Shown in pieces: positions 1-9,219 of a stretch of 64,000 nt of DNA; within the stretch, counting starts at the first letter, position 1; the number at the start of each line of letters is the position of its first letter. The position numbers were made by a program, and so were the translations under genes. This DNA comes from Mesorhizobium kowhaii (GTDB taxonomy: Bacteria; Pseudomonadota; Alphaproteobacteria; Rhizobiales; Rhizobiaceae). The notes beneath the pieces are model-generated. The model was not told the origin of the DNA, did not search any database, and saw only the letters and a program-made list of their open reading frames with translations. The stretch covers positions 620,001-684,000 of the forward strand of contig NZ_MZXV01000032.1 of the NCBI RefSeq assembly GCF_003253745.1, in the 5' to 3' direction.

Positions 1-259
1 CGGCCACTTCGCCACCCTTGAAGATCATCAGCGTCGGGATCGAGCGCACGCCGAACTGCGCCGCGAGTTCTGGATTCTCGTCGATGTTCAGCTTGGCGAT
101 CTTCACCTTGGCGCCAAGTTCGGTGGCGATGTCTTCGAGCGCGGGAGCGATCATCTTGCAGGGACCGCACCATTCCGCCCAGAAATCGACGACGACCGGT
201 ACGCTGGCGTTAAGCACATCGGCCTGGAAATTGCTCTTGTCGACCTTGACGGTGGTCAT
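1..259 (-). CDS. trxA: Thioredoxin, partial (C-terminus outside window)
   Basis: This is the N-terminal part of thioredoxin, a cytoplasmic disulfide reductase. The protein begins [12 protein letters not shown] and carries the WCGPC redox motif at about residues 30-35, followed by the thioredoxin-fold stretch ending RSIPTLMIF with the cis-proline. The window edge cuts the gene about 86 codons in; a usual length is about 107. It is the last gene of a minus-strand run that starts with the PAS kinase, 75 bases downstream of addA. A purine-rich AAGGA lies about 9 bases before the ATG. The family assignment is secure. Confidence 0.95.
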   Translation of the reverse strand, partial: MTTVKVDKSNFQADVLNASVPVVVDFWAEWCGPCKMIAPALEDIATELGAKVKIAKLNIDENPELAAQFGVRSIPTLMIFKGGEVA

Positions 260-334
260 GCGGAAAATCCTTTCGAAAGTTTTTGTCGCACCAAATGTGG
301 TGGTGATCGTGCCCTTCTTCAAGCAGGTGTTGTG

Positions 335-3300
335 TCACGCTCCCGTGAGTCGAGCAAGGGCGTCATCCATGACGCTCGCCGGCAGTTCGATCAGCCGCGG
401 CGCCTCGGTGAACAGCAAGGCGGCCTTGACCGCGCGTCCGGGATAAAGCGGCTGCAGCAGGGCGCGATAGAGCGCGAGTTGCAGGACATAGGCCGGAGGG
501 ACCTCGGCCAGAGAGGCGGGTGCCGGTCGGTTGGTCTTGTAGTCGACGATCGAGACCGCGTCCGGCGTCACTGCCAGCCGGTCGATCTTGCCGGAAATCG
601 AGCGCTTTTTGCCCTTCACCTCCAGGCTGCCCATGATCGCGACCTCGGCACGCGACGATGGCGCAAACAGCTGGCCGAAGCTCGGATCGGCAAGGATGGC
701 CGTGACCGACGCCAGGGCCTTTTGACGCTCTGATCGAGGCCAATCTGCACCCGTTCGCGCGAGATAGCGTTCCGCCGCGCCCTCGCGTTCGCCCTCGACA
801 ATGCCGGGCAACATCTGCAGCAGTTTGTGCAAAGCGAGCCCACGCAGCACGGCAAAGCCTGGCTCGGCATCGGCGTCGAGCACCGGCGAAGCCTTGTCGA
901 CCACAGCTTCCTTGCCTTCGTCGATCAGCGCCGAAGCGCCGGACGGCGACAGCGGACGCGGCAAGTCCTCGAAAGGCGGCAAGGGCCGGAACAGGGTCGC
1001 CGGCAAAGGCCCGAAACTGTGCGCCTGCCGTGCCTGATCGCTGGAAACCAAAGCCACGGGCGGCAGCTTGGTGACGTGAAAACGATGCACCGGCTCGCCG
1101 CCGGCGGAATGCGGACGCTGTTCGCTCTCCGCCGCACCTATCAGCGCGCGGCTGACAATCGAGTGCCAGGTGCCGGTGTTCGGCGCCCGCTTGCCGTGAT
1201 AGCCGCAGACGATCAGCCGGTCCTCGGCGCGGGTCATGCCGACATAGAGCAGCCGGCGATATTCGTCATCGGCAAGCTCTCGTGCCCGCACCGCGGCAGC
1301 CTTGGAAAAGCCGTTGGCGACATCGCTGGCCGAACGCCAGAGATAGCCCTTGCCGTCCCAGCCCGAGCCGTCGAACGGCATCAGGCGCGGCAGATGCTGA
1401 TCGCTGAACGGCGCCGAACCACCGTCGACCAGGAACACGACCGGTGCCTCCAGGCCCTTGGCCGCATGCACGGTCATGACGCGAACCTCGTCGCGGGTCT
1501 GGTCCATCTCGCGCTTGATCTCGGGGCCGGCATTCTCCAGCGTCGACAGGAAGGCTTCCAGCCCAGGCAGGCCGGTTCGCTCCTCGGCAAGGCAGAAGCT
1601 CAGGAACTCGTCGAGGATATCGCCGGCCTCGGGTCCGAGCCGCGCGATCATCTTCCGGCGCACGCCATCGCGGGCCAGCAGGCCGGCGTAAAACTCAAAC
1701 ACCGGCTTGAAGGCGGCCTCACTCGTCCAGATGTCGAGCTGGGCGACGACGGCCGCCAAAGCCTCGCTGTCGCCAGCGTGGGCGCGCAGCGATGCGATCA
1801 GCGACAAACCAGGCGGCCGCTCCGCCGCGAGCGCAAAAAGCCTCTCCTCCGGCAGATCGAAGATCGGGCTGCGCAGGATGGCGGCGAGCGACAAATCGTC
1901 CTGCGGCTGGATGAGGAGATGGCCGAGCGCGATCAGGTCCTTGACCGCAATGTGTCCGGGCAGGCTCAGCCGGTCGGCGCCAGCGACCGGAATGTCGCGG
2001 CGTTTGAGCGCCCGGGTCAGTGCGTGGACGAAGCGGTCGCGCTTGCGCACCAGCACCAGCACGTCGCCCGGCCGCAGCCGCTTGCCGCGACCTTCGATGA
2101 TTTCACCGGCGCCGATCCAGCCGGCAATGGTGGCCGCGACGTTCTCGGCAACGCGCACCGCCGGCGCATGGGCATGGTCGATGGCCTGCGTCCAGTCGTC
2201 GGGCTCGTCGACGACGTCAGCACCGACCGACGGCCAGACCTCGACATAGCCCGGCGCATCGGTGCGAATCGCCTGGTGGCGCAGCGGATCGGGATCATGG
2301 CTGATGCCGCGCCGCACGATGGGATCGGCAAAGACGCGGTCGACCGCGGTCAGAACGTCGTCGGTCGAACGGAACGACCAGGTCAGCTTGAGGTCAGCGA
2401 AGGACGCCTCGGCGTCGCGCACGCGTCCGGCAAACAACAGCCGGCTGTCGGCGAAGGAGTCCGGCGCCGCACCCTGAAAGGAATAGATCGACTGCTTCTC
2501 GTCGCCGACGGCAAAGACCGTGCGATGGACCCTGTCGCGGGCGCCGAAGCCGGCAAAGAATTCTTCCGCCAGTCGCTTCACCACCTCCCATTGATCCGGG
2601 CTGGTGTCCTGCGCCTCATCGAGCAGGATGTGGTCGATGCCCTGGTCGAGCTTGTATTGCACCCAGGGGCCGGCATCTGGCCGCGCCAGAAGGTTGACCG
2701 TCCGGGTGATCAGGTCGTTGAAATCGAGAAAGCCGCGGCTGCGCTTCAGCACCTCGTAGCGGGCGATCAGCCAGTCGGCGATGGTCAGCGCGGCGCGCGT
2801 GCCTTCCAGCATCCGGAACAGCGCCAGCCTGTCGACTGTTTCGACGATGGCATTGGCCGTCGAGAGATAGCGTTCCGCCAGATCCGGCAGCCGGTCGACC
2901 AGAGCTTTCTTGAACGCCTTGGCCGGATCGTAAGCGTCGCCATCGGTCTTGAGGAAGGCTCTCGCAAGCAGCTGCAGACGGCGAACCGGGTCGCTTTCGG
3001 CGAAAGCCTGACGCGCATAGGGCAGGATGTTGTTCAGCACCGTCCTGGCATCGGTGGCATCCGCCCCCTGGGCGAAGCCGGCAAAATAATCGGGCAGGAA
3101 ACCCGGCAACGGCCAGACCGATGCCGCTATGCCGTCGGCGGTCTGGCCGGGGCGGAAATGGAATTCATCGAACAGCGCCTGGAAACGCGTGCCGTCGCGC
3201 CCGATCGTGTCGATGAAACTGCGCAAGCCGTCGCGCTTGCGCACGATCTCGCCCAGCAACGTATCGAGCCCGGCTTCACCGCCACGATCGAGAATGGTGG

Positions 3301-3847
3301 CAAACGCCTCGGCCAGTTCCATGTCGCCGGCGGCCGTTCCGGAAATCATGTCGCGGCGCGCGGTGGCAAACAGCGATGCCTCCATCGGCGGATCGAGCAT
3401 CTCGAAATGGGCCGGAATGTTGGCCTCCAGCGGGAACTGGTGAAGCACCGATTCGCAGAAGGCGTGGATGGTCTGGATCTTCAGCCCGCCGGGCGTTTCC
3501 AGCGCCTCGGCGAACAGGCGCCGCGCCCGGCGCATGGTCTCAAGATCGGGCCGGCGGCCTTCCAGCGTTTCGATCCTTGCCGCAAGATCCGCGTCAGCGA
3601 GTGCCGTCCACTCCGACAGCGTCGAGAAGACCCGGTTCGACATGTTGGCGGCGGCGGCGCGCGTATAGGTCAGGCACAGGATCTTCGACGGATCGGTGCC
3701 GCGCAGCAGGAGCCGAATGACACGCTGGGCCAGCACATGGGTCTTGCCGGAGCCGGCATTGGCCGACACCCAGGCGGAATTCTGGGGGTCGGCGGCGCGG
3801 GCCTGGCTGGTCGCGGTGTCGCTGGGAATGGGATAGGCCTTCTTCAT
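335..3847 (-). CDS. addA: Double-strand break repair helicase-nuclease AddA
   Basis: AddA is the UvrD-type 3'-5' helicase and nuclease subunit of AddAB, the RecBCD counterpart that resects double-strand breaks for RecA loading. The 1170 residues show Walker A AGSGKT at residues 31-36, the helicase DEAQDTSPDQW box (Walker B) near 410, GDEKQSIYSFQGA near 450, late helicase motifs (VMTVHAAKGLE, LLYVGMTRAED), and a C-terminal PD-(D/E)XK nuclease with GKIDRLAV and VDYKTNRP near 1100. The start ATG overlaps the addB stop by 4 bases, so the two are translationally coupled. Length and motif set match the alphaproteobacterial AddA type. Confidence 0.96.
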   Translation of the reverse strand: MKKAYPIPSDTATSQARAADPQNSAWVSANAGSGKTHVLAQRVIRLLLRGTDPSKILCLTYTRAAAANMSNRVFSTLSEWTALADADLAARIETLEGRRPDLETMRRARRLFAEALETPGGLKIQTIHAFCESVLHQFPLEANIPAHFEMLDPPMEASLFATARRDMISGTAAGDMELAEAFATILDRGGEAGLDTLLGEIVRKRDGLRSFIDTIGRDGTRFQALFDEFHFRPGQTADGIAASVWPLPGFLPDYFAGFAQGADATDARTVLNNILPYARQAFAESDPVRRLQLLARAFLKTDGDAYDPAKAFKKALVDRLPDLAERYLSTANAIVETVDRLALFRMLEGTRAALTIADWLIARYEVLKRSRGFLDFNDLITRTVNLLARPDAGPWVQYKLDQGIDHILLDEAQDTSPDQWEVVKRLAEEFFAGFGARDRVHRTVFAVGDEKQSIYSFQGAAPDSFADSRLLFAGRVRDAEASFADLKLTWSFRSTDDVLTAVDRVFADPIVRRGISHDPDPLRHQAIRTDAPGYVEVWPSVGADVVDEPDDWTQAIDHAHAPAVRVAENVAATIAGWIGAGEIIEGRGKRLRPGDVLVLVRKRDRFVHALTRALKRRDIPVAGADRLSLPGHIAVKDLIALGHLLIQPQDDLSLAAILRSPIFDLPEERLFALAAERPPGLSLIASLRAHAGDSEALAAVVAQLDIWTSEAAFKPVFEFYAGLLARDGVRRKMIARLGPEAGDILDEFLSFCLAEERTGLPGLEAFLSTLENAGPEIKREMDQTRDEVRVMTVHAAKGLEAPVVFLVDGGSAPFSDQHLPRLMPFDGSGWDGKGYLWRSASDVANGFSKAAAVRARELADDEYRRLLYVGMTRAEDRLIVCGYHGKRAPNTGTWHSIVSRALIGAAESEQRPHSAGGEPVHRFHVTKLPPVALVSSDQARQAHSFGPLPATLFRPLPPFEDLPRPLSPSGASALIDEGKEAVVDKASPVLDADAEPGFAVLRGLALHKLLQMLPGIVEGEREGAAERYLARTGADWPRSERQKALASVTAILADPSFGQLFAPSSRAEVAIMGSLEVKGKKRSISGKIDRLAVTPDAVSIVDYKTNRPAPASLAEVPPAYVLQLALYRALLQPLYPGRAVKAALLFTEAPRLIELPASVMDDALARLTGA

Positions 3848-6800
3848 GCCTCCCCTCCCTCGTCACCGGCATCGCCGCCGGCGGACCATTCGAGCACACG
3901 GGCAAGATGGTCGTAATCGCCATCGGTCTCGCCTTCACGAAACGGCAGCGCGCGCGACAGATATCCGGTCCCAGGGTCGGCATAATGGATCAGGAGCTTT
4001 TCCAGCCGCGCCCAGGCCTCTTCGGCAAGATCGGTCGCGGTTTTCGGCTGGCGGTTGTGTTCGAGGATCGATTCCTCGAACACCTCGCCATTCGGCTTCA
4101 GCCGCACGAAGGCCAGTTGCGAGGGTTCGCGCTCGCCCAGATCCTTGAAGGCGCCGCGCCTGAGCAGCGCGCCTTCCAGCGCCAGTTGCGGCGCAAGCAG
4201 CGTGTGCGCTTGCGCCTTAGACGGCGAGGAGCCTGTCTTGTAGTCCAATATGTCGGCCATGCCGCCGGCCAGCAGGTCGACCCGATCGGCGTAGCCGGAC
4301 AGTGTCATGCCGGACTGGCCGACGACGGTCTTTCCAGCACGCTCCTCGGCATGCCGCCGCATCACCGCGTCGGCGCGCGTACGCTCCCACTCGATGATGT
4401 TGGCGGCGAGTTTTTCGAAACGCGGCCACCACACCGCCTCGACATCGGCCGGAAGTGCGACTTCGGCAAAACAGGCGCGGCCGGCAGCGATGAGGCCGGC
4501 GAGCGCGTCGGGCGCGCGCGGATCGGCAACGCGCGCCGAGAACAGATGCAGGATGGCGTGAAACAGCGTGCCGCGCTCGGCCGCACCGGGATCGCGGATG
4601 ACCGGATCGAGCGGCATCAGGCCGAGGATCCGCCTTGCATAGACGGCGTAGGGGTCACGGCGCAGGGTCTCGATCTCGGTGATCGAGAAATGGCCTGGGC
4701 GCACTGACAGTGGCGGCTTCGGTTGCGGCCGTGGCGCGAAATCCTGCCTCCGCCCGGTATCGAGCGCGCGTGCCCAGGCGAGCAACTCGTCGCCGCGCCG
4801 GCGCAGTTCAGAGGCCTGGTCGTTGCCGATGAAGGTGAGCAGGCGCTGCAGCCAGCGCGACGGGACGGCAGGGGCGTCGCCGGCACGCGCCGAGCGGGCC
4901 AGCACCACCTTCTTCGCGCCCATGGCCATCTGGAAATCATGCGCGGCAAGGCCGATACGCCGTTCGGGCGGTTCGAGATCGATGCCGGTCTTCATCAGCC
5001 GCGACATGAAGCGGTCGCTCTCGGGCTTGCGCGGCCACACGCCTTCGTTGAGCCCGCCGATGACCAGCGTGTCGACATCCTGCAAGCGTGCTTCCAGGGC
5101 GCCCCAGATGGCGATGTTCCTGTCGGTGCCTTGTGCCGGCTTGACCGTTTCAGGCGCGATCAGCGCCGCCATCACGTCGGGCCACTCGTCTGCGGCGAAG
5201 GACAGCGGTGCAGAAGCCGCGACCAGCCCGCGCAGCAATTCGGCAAGCTTTTCGCCGGCGTCACCCGCATAGAGCGCGCCAAGGCCGCCATCGGCGGTAC
5301 GGCCGAGATTTTCGAGCGCCTCGACGCTGGCCCTGACCAGCGCGGCAAGATCGGCGTCCGCCTGATCGCGAAACGCCGCGAGCGGCGCCAGCGCGTGCGC
5401 GAGACGTTCGAGCAAATTCTTCGCGCCTTCGATGGAGCGCACGGTCAGACGGGAAAACCAGAAGGGCGGCCGGCTGCCGCTGCCAAGGCCGGTGAGGCGG
5501 GTTTCGAACAGTTCCGGTAGCGAAACGATGTCGGGCCGGCCGGTGCCGCCGCGCAGCGCCACCAGTTCAACCAGCTCCGCCGCGTGGCGCACATCAGCGC
5601 GTTCGAGGCCAAGCCCAAGCAGAGGATGCTTGAGCAGCGACAGCAGGCCGACCGGATCGCCTGGCCGGAACACCGCCTCGAGCGCCAGCCCGAGCAGGCT
5701 GGCCGCCGGGGTGTTGGCGAGCGGCGTGCCACCGGAATCGTCGGCGACGACGCCGAACCGCAGGAGTTCGACCGAGACGCGCCGCGCCAGTGCGCGATCG
5801 CCGGTCACGAGAGCCGCCCTTTGGCCCCGTTCTTCGACCGCGCGCTTGAGCGCAACGGCGATGGCGACGGCTTCATCGCGTTCGCTTGCGGCTTCGAGCA
5901 GGGTCACGCCGGCGAAGGCGCCGGCAATGTCGGACGCTGAAAAGCCGTCGCGCGTCTCGGCCCACAATTCGGTGGTTTCGGCCGGCCGCAGCGCTTCGCC
6001 GACCAGGGCGGCGCGGAGCGCGAGCCGCGGCTCCGCCGCGCCGATCTCCTCGACATCGCCACGCAGCACGCCGATCTTGCCGATCAATCTGGCGAGACCG
6101 TATTGCGGGTGGCCGAGCACGGCCGGACGCGCGCCGGGCGCCGCGATTGCCTGGAACGACGCTTCGTCCAGCGTCCGGTCGAGACCGGGCAGCACAATGG
6201 CGCCGCCGGGCAGGCGGGCAATCGCGGCAAGCAGCTCGGCCGTTGCGGGTATCGAGCCGGTCGAGCCCGCGGCGATGACCGGCCCGGCAGGTGGATTGCG
6301 CTGCAGCCGCGCGGCCTCGGCGCGGATCAGCGCGCTGCGATGCGCGGCCGGGTTGGAGCGATCGCGCTCTTCAAGGAATTTCGGCCAGGCATCGGTGACG
6401 ATGCCGAGAAATTCGAGCGTCACCTGCCACCATCCGGCAAGGTTGCCGGTCACCAGGTCGGTAAGCTTGGCCCAGTCCGTGCCTTCCGTCTCGATCTCGT
6501 CCATCAGCCGGGCGAGATCGCGCGCCAGCCAGATCGCATCGGCGGTAGAGGCCGGGATGACGATCTCCTCGGCGAAGAGCGCCGCGACATGGGCCGGCAG
6601 CCGGCGCTTCCAGGCGCGCACCAGCGGCGCCAGCAGCAACAGGCGTTCGGCTGCGGCAATCGGCGGCGCGAGGTCGATTGCCGCCGACGCCTCCGTCTCG
6701 AATGCGGCCTCATCCTCGTCGAACTCGCCGAGTGGCCGGATGACCGGCAGGATCGCCGAACCGCCGCCGCCGAGCGCCGCGAGGCTGTCGACGAAGACAC

Positions 6801-6978
6801 CCCGCAAGGCGCGCGCGGCGCGGCGCGTCGGCACATAGATGGTGACATCGGCCAGAGCGAGCGGGTCGCCGTCAAACCGAAACCCCGGAACAAGACGCCC
6901 GGCAAGCAGCGCCTCGGCAAGCGTCGGCAGAAACGGCGCTCCGGAGGGAATTGAGAAAACGCGGCTTGAGCCGCTCAT
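3844..6978 (-). CDS. addB: Double-strand break repair protein AddB (alphaproteobacterial type)
   Basis: AddB is the second subunit of the AddAB helicase-nuclease. The C-terminal nuclease motif ILDYKTGSSPSKAQ is present near residue 920. The N-terminal P-loop position reads IPSGAPF, which is not a working Walker A. The whole protein has a single cysteine, so the four-cysteine iron-sulfur cluster of Bacillus AddB is absent. I take MSGSSRVF as the start (1044 residues) because its ATG overlaps the stop of the upstream nucleotidyltransferase by 4 bases; an upstream in-frame ATG would add 25 residues lying inside that gene. It sits 5' of addA. Confidence 0.94.
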   Translation of the reverse strand: MSGSSRVFSIPSGAPFLPTLAEALLAGRLVPGFRFDGDPLALADVTIYVPTRRAARALRGVFVDSLAALGGGGSAILPVIRPLGEFDEDEAAFETEASAAIDLAPPIAAAERLLLLAPLVRAWKRRLPAHVAALFAEEIVIPASTADAIWLARDLARLMDEIETEGTDWAKLTDLVTGNLAGWWQVTLEFLGIVTDAWPKFLEERDRSNPAAHRSALIRAEAARLQRNPPAGPVIAAGSTGSIPATAELLAAIARLPGGAIVLPGLDRTLDEASFQAIAAPGARPAVLGHPQYGLARLIGKIGVLRGDVEEIGAAEPRLALRAALVGEALRPAETTELWAETRDGFSASDIAGAFAGVTLLEAASERDEAVAIAVALKRAVEERGQRAALVTGDRALARRVSVELLRFGVVADDSGGTPLANTPAASLLGLALEAVFRPGDPVGLLSLLKHPLLGLGLERADVRHAAELVELVALRGGTGRPDIVSLPELFETRLTGLGSGSRPPFWFSRLTVRSIEGAKNLLERLAHALAPLAAFRDQADADLAALVRASVEALENLGRTADGGLGALYAGDAGEKLAELLRGLVAASAPLSFAADEWPDVMAALIAPETVKPAQGTDRNIAIWGALEARLQDVDTLVIGGLNEGVWPRKPESDRFMSRLMKTGIDLEPPERRIGLAAHDFQMAMGAKKVVLARSARAGDAPAVPSRWLQRLLTFIGNDQASELRRRGDELLAWARALDTGRRQDFAPRPQPKPPLSVRPGHFSITEIETLRRDPYAVYARRILGLMPLDPVIRDPGAAERGTLFHAILHLFSARVADPRAPDALAGLIAAGRACFAEVALPADVEAVWWPRFEKLAANIIEWERTRADAVMRRHAEERAGKTVVGQSGMTLSGYADRVDLLAGGMADILDYKTGSSPSKAQAHTLLAPQLALEGALLRRGAFKDLGEREPSQLAFVRLKPNGEVFEESILEHNRQPKTATDLAEEAWARLEKLLIHYADPGTGYLSRALPFREGETDGDYDHLARVLEWSAGGDAGDEGGEA

Positions 6979-7703
6979 CGTGACTCGGCTAGCGCGTCGG
7001 CCACCGCCGCTTCCGCGAGCGCAATGGCATCGGGCGTGCCGACGGTGATCCAATGGCCATGCATCGGCATGCCGAACAGGCGGCCGGCAGCAATGGCCGT
7101 GTCGAAATAAGCGTTGAGCGAGTGCGGTTCGGCCGGCGCTTGCTCGAACAGGCGCGGATGGACGATCGCCGCCCCGGCATAGATCAGGCCGGCCGGGTCA
7201 CCCTTTGAACGCCGCAAGCCGCCATCCGGCGCCACCAGGAAATCGGTGCTGCCGCAGTGTCCGGTCGCCTGATGGAGATCCGCCAGCATCAGCAGAATAT
7301 CCATTTTCGCCGCGTCCCATGCAAGGGCAAGGCGGCCGAGATTGAGAGGACCTTGGTCGATCCAGAAGGTGTCGGCGTTGAGGATGAAGAAGGGCTGCTC
7401 GCCCAGTTCCGGCAACGCCTTGACGATGCCGCCTGCAGAATCGAGAAGTCGTTCGCTCTCGTCGGAAATGACGATCCGTGGCGCGCGGCGCGCCGCGACA
7501 TGGGCAACGATCTGCTCGGGAAGATAATGGACGTTGACGACGGCCTTGCCGACACCGGCGGCCGCCAGGCTGTCGAGCCCCCAGTCGAGCAACGTCTTGC
7601 CGGCGATCTTGACCAGCGGCTTGGGAATGGTGTCGGTGATCGGCCGCATGCGCTTGCCAAGCCCGGCGGCAAGCACGATGGCAGTGTCCGGTCTTGCTGT
7701 CAC
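6975..7703 (-). CDS. murU: Sugar-1-phosphate nucleotidyltransferase, MurU-like
   Basis: This 242-residue protein is a GT-A-fold nucleotidyltransferase. It opens with IVLAAGLGKRMRP at residues 9-21, the nucleotide-binding signature, followed by PKPLVKIAGKTLL and a later FFILNADTFW metal-site region. Small enzymes of this kind are often labelled mannose-1-phosphate guanylyltransferase. The immediate neighbour carries an AmgK-like sugar kinase domain, and in the anomeric cell-wall recycling route AmgK phosphorylates MurNAc at the anomeric carbon and MurU makes UDP-MurNAc, so MurU is the better guess. It overlaps both neighbours by 4 bases. The substrate is inferred from context. Confidence 0.8.
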   Translation of the reverse strand: MTARPDTAIVLAAGLGKRMRPITDTIPKPLVKIAGKTLLDWGLDSLAAAGVGKAVVNVHYLPEQIVAHVAARRAPRIVISDESERLLDSAGGIVKALPELGEQPFFILNADTFWIDQGPLNLGRLALAWDAAKMDILLMLADLHQATGHCGSTDFLVAPDGGLRRSKGDPAGLIYAGAAIVHPRLFEQAPAEPHSLNAYFDTAIAAGRLFGMPMHGHWITVGTPDAIALAEAAVADALAESR

Positions 7704-9211
7704 AGTGCCCGCTCCTCCAGCAAACCGTTGGCGTTGTAGAACTCCCGCAGGCTGGCCAGCGCAGGATGAGACAGCGCCCGGCGCAGATAATCGCGAATGC
7801 GCGGCAGGTGCTTCAGATAATAGGGCTTGCCGTCGCGCTTTTCGAGGCGGACGAAGATGCCGAGGATCTTGGAGTTTCGCTGCGCCGCCATGATTGCGTA
7901 GGATTCCAGGAAGCTTTCTTCGTCGAAGGCGCCGGCTGCGTAGCGCGCCGCGACATAGGCGTCGAGCGTCTCCCTCTCGATCTCGGGCGACATCGTAACA
8001 CGCGCGTCCATGGCCAGCGAGGCGACGTCATAGGCGCACGGGCCGATCAGCGCGTCCTGGAAATCGACGATGCCCAGCCGATCATGCCCGGAACGGTCGC
8101 CGCGCCAGATGATGTTGGGCGAATGGAAATCACGCAGCATCAGCGTGACTTCGCGGCCTTGCAGCCGGTCGAGGAGCGCGTTCCATTCCTTGTGGTAACC
8201 GGCGCGCAAGGCATCGCTTGCCGGGCTGCCTGATATCGCCGGCACGTACCAGTCAACCAGCAGATCGGCTTCGATCATCATGGCATCGCGGTCGAAAGGC
8301 GGCACGTCATGGAAGTCGCCCCGCCCCGTTTCAAGGCGTTGCGGCCAGGCCCTGCCATGCATCATGGCCAGCAGTTCGGCCGCCGCCGCATAGCGCGCGG
8401 CCACCGGCTGGCCATCGCTCCCAAGAAATCCTTCGGAACCAAGATGCTCGAGCAGAAGGAACCCCTGATCCTGGTCCTCGGCATGGATTTCCGGAACACT
8501 GACGCCACCCGCCTTCAAAGCCCGGTCGATGGCGACGAAGGCGGAGACCGACTGCGCGGTATGAGCGATCTCGGCATAGGGCCTGCCGTCGCGGACCGGC
8601 GGCCCGAGCACCAGCCGCGGCGAGTTCATCAGCACACGCGGCTCCGCGCCGGCAAGCGATACGATCTCATAGGAGCGGGCCGAGGCATCGCCGATGAAAT
8701 GGCGGCGCCTTGCTTCGCCCCAGCCGGCACTTTCGAGAAAGCGGCGCATGGCCAGCGACCGCGCCGCCCGGTCGAAGGCAGCGCCCTCGCCCGACAACCG
8801 GGCCAGCCGACCCTCGCCATGCTGGACGATTTCGATCAGCACCGAGGTTTTCGGCAGATAGTCCTGCGCTCGTTCCGGCCATTCGACCAGGGCAGCGCCT
8901 TGCGCCAGGGCTTCCTCGAAACCAAGCTCATCGATCTCGGTCGCCGAGGACAGGCGGTAGAGATCGAAATGATGGACCGGGATGCGGGTGTCGTAGCTCT
9001 GCACCAGCGTGAAGGTCGGGCTCGGAACATCGAGGCCGGCATCGTCGGCCAAAGCCCTGATCAACGCCCGCGCCAAGGTGGATTTGCCGGCGCCGAGGTC
9101 GCCCTTGAGCGCCAGGACGTCACCTGGACGCAATGACAACGCGAGATCTTCGCCCAGCAACGCTGTCTGTGTCTCGTCGGCGAGTAAACGCTCCAGCACC
9201 AATCCCGTCAT
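7700..9211 (-). CDS. TsaE / AmgK-like phosphotransferase fusion protein
   Basis: Two enzymes share one 503-residue chain. Residues 1 to about 155 are TsaE, the ATPase of the tRNA threonylcarbamoyladenosine (t6A) complex, with Walker A GDLGAGKS at 37-44 and the typical SPTFTLVQSY stretch. Residues from about 165 to the end form an aminoglycoside phosphotransferase-fold kinase with the catalytic loop LRDFHSPNIIW and the metal-binding DFQDAL; this resembles AmgK, the MurNAc/GlcNAc anomeric kinase. The downstream MurU-like gene overlaps by 4 bases and supports a wall-recycling role for the kinase half. The upstream kinase gene ends 8 bases away. Both domains look intact. Confidence 0.88.
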   Translation of the reverse strand: MTGLVLERLLADETQTALLGEDLALSLRPGDVLALKGDLGAGKSTLARALIRALADDAGLDVPSPTFTLVQSYDTRIPVHHFDLYRLSSATEIDELGFEEALAQGAALVEWPERAQDYLPKTSVLIEIVQHGEGRLARLSGEGAAFDRAARSLAMRRFLESAGWGEARRRHFIGDASARSYEIVSLAGAEPRVLMNSPRLVLGPPVRDGRPYAEIAHTAQSVSAFVAIDRALKAGGVSVPEIHAEDQDQGFLLLEHLGSEGFLGSDGQPVAARYAAAAELLAMMHGRAWPQRLETGRGDFHDVPPFDRDAMMIEADLLVDWYVPAISGSPASDALRAGYHKEWNALLDRLQGREVTLMLRDFHSPNIIWRGDRSGHDRLGIVDFQDALIGPCAYDVASLAMDARVTMSPEIERETLDAYVAARYAAGAFDEESFLESYAIMAAQRNSKILGIFVRLEKRDGKPYYLKHLPRIRDYLRRALSHPALASLREFYNANGLLEERAL

Positions 9212-9219
9212 CGAGCGCG

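Noticed and set aside
827..3916. Very long open frame (about 1029 codons) on the plus strand opposite addA
   Set aside because: It is the antisense shadow of addA in GC-rich codon usage; no domain, no start signal, and addA carries all helicase and nuclease motifs.
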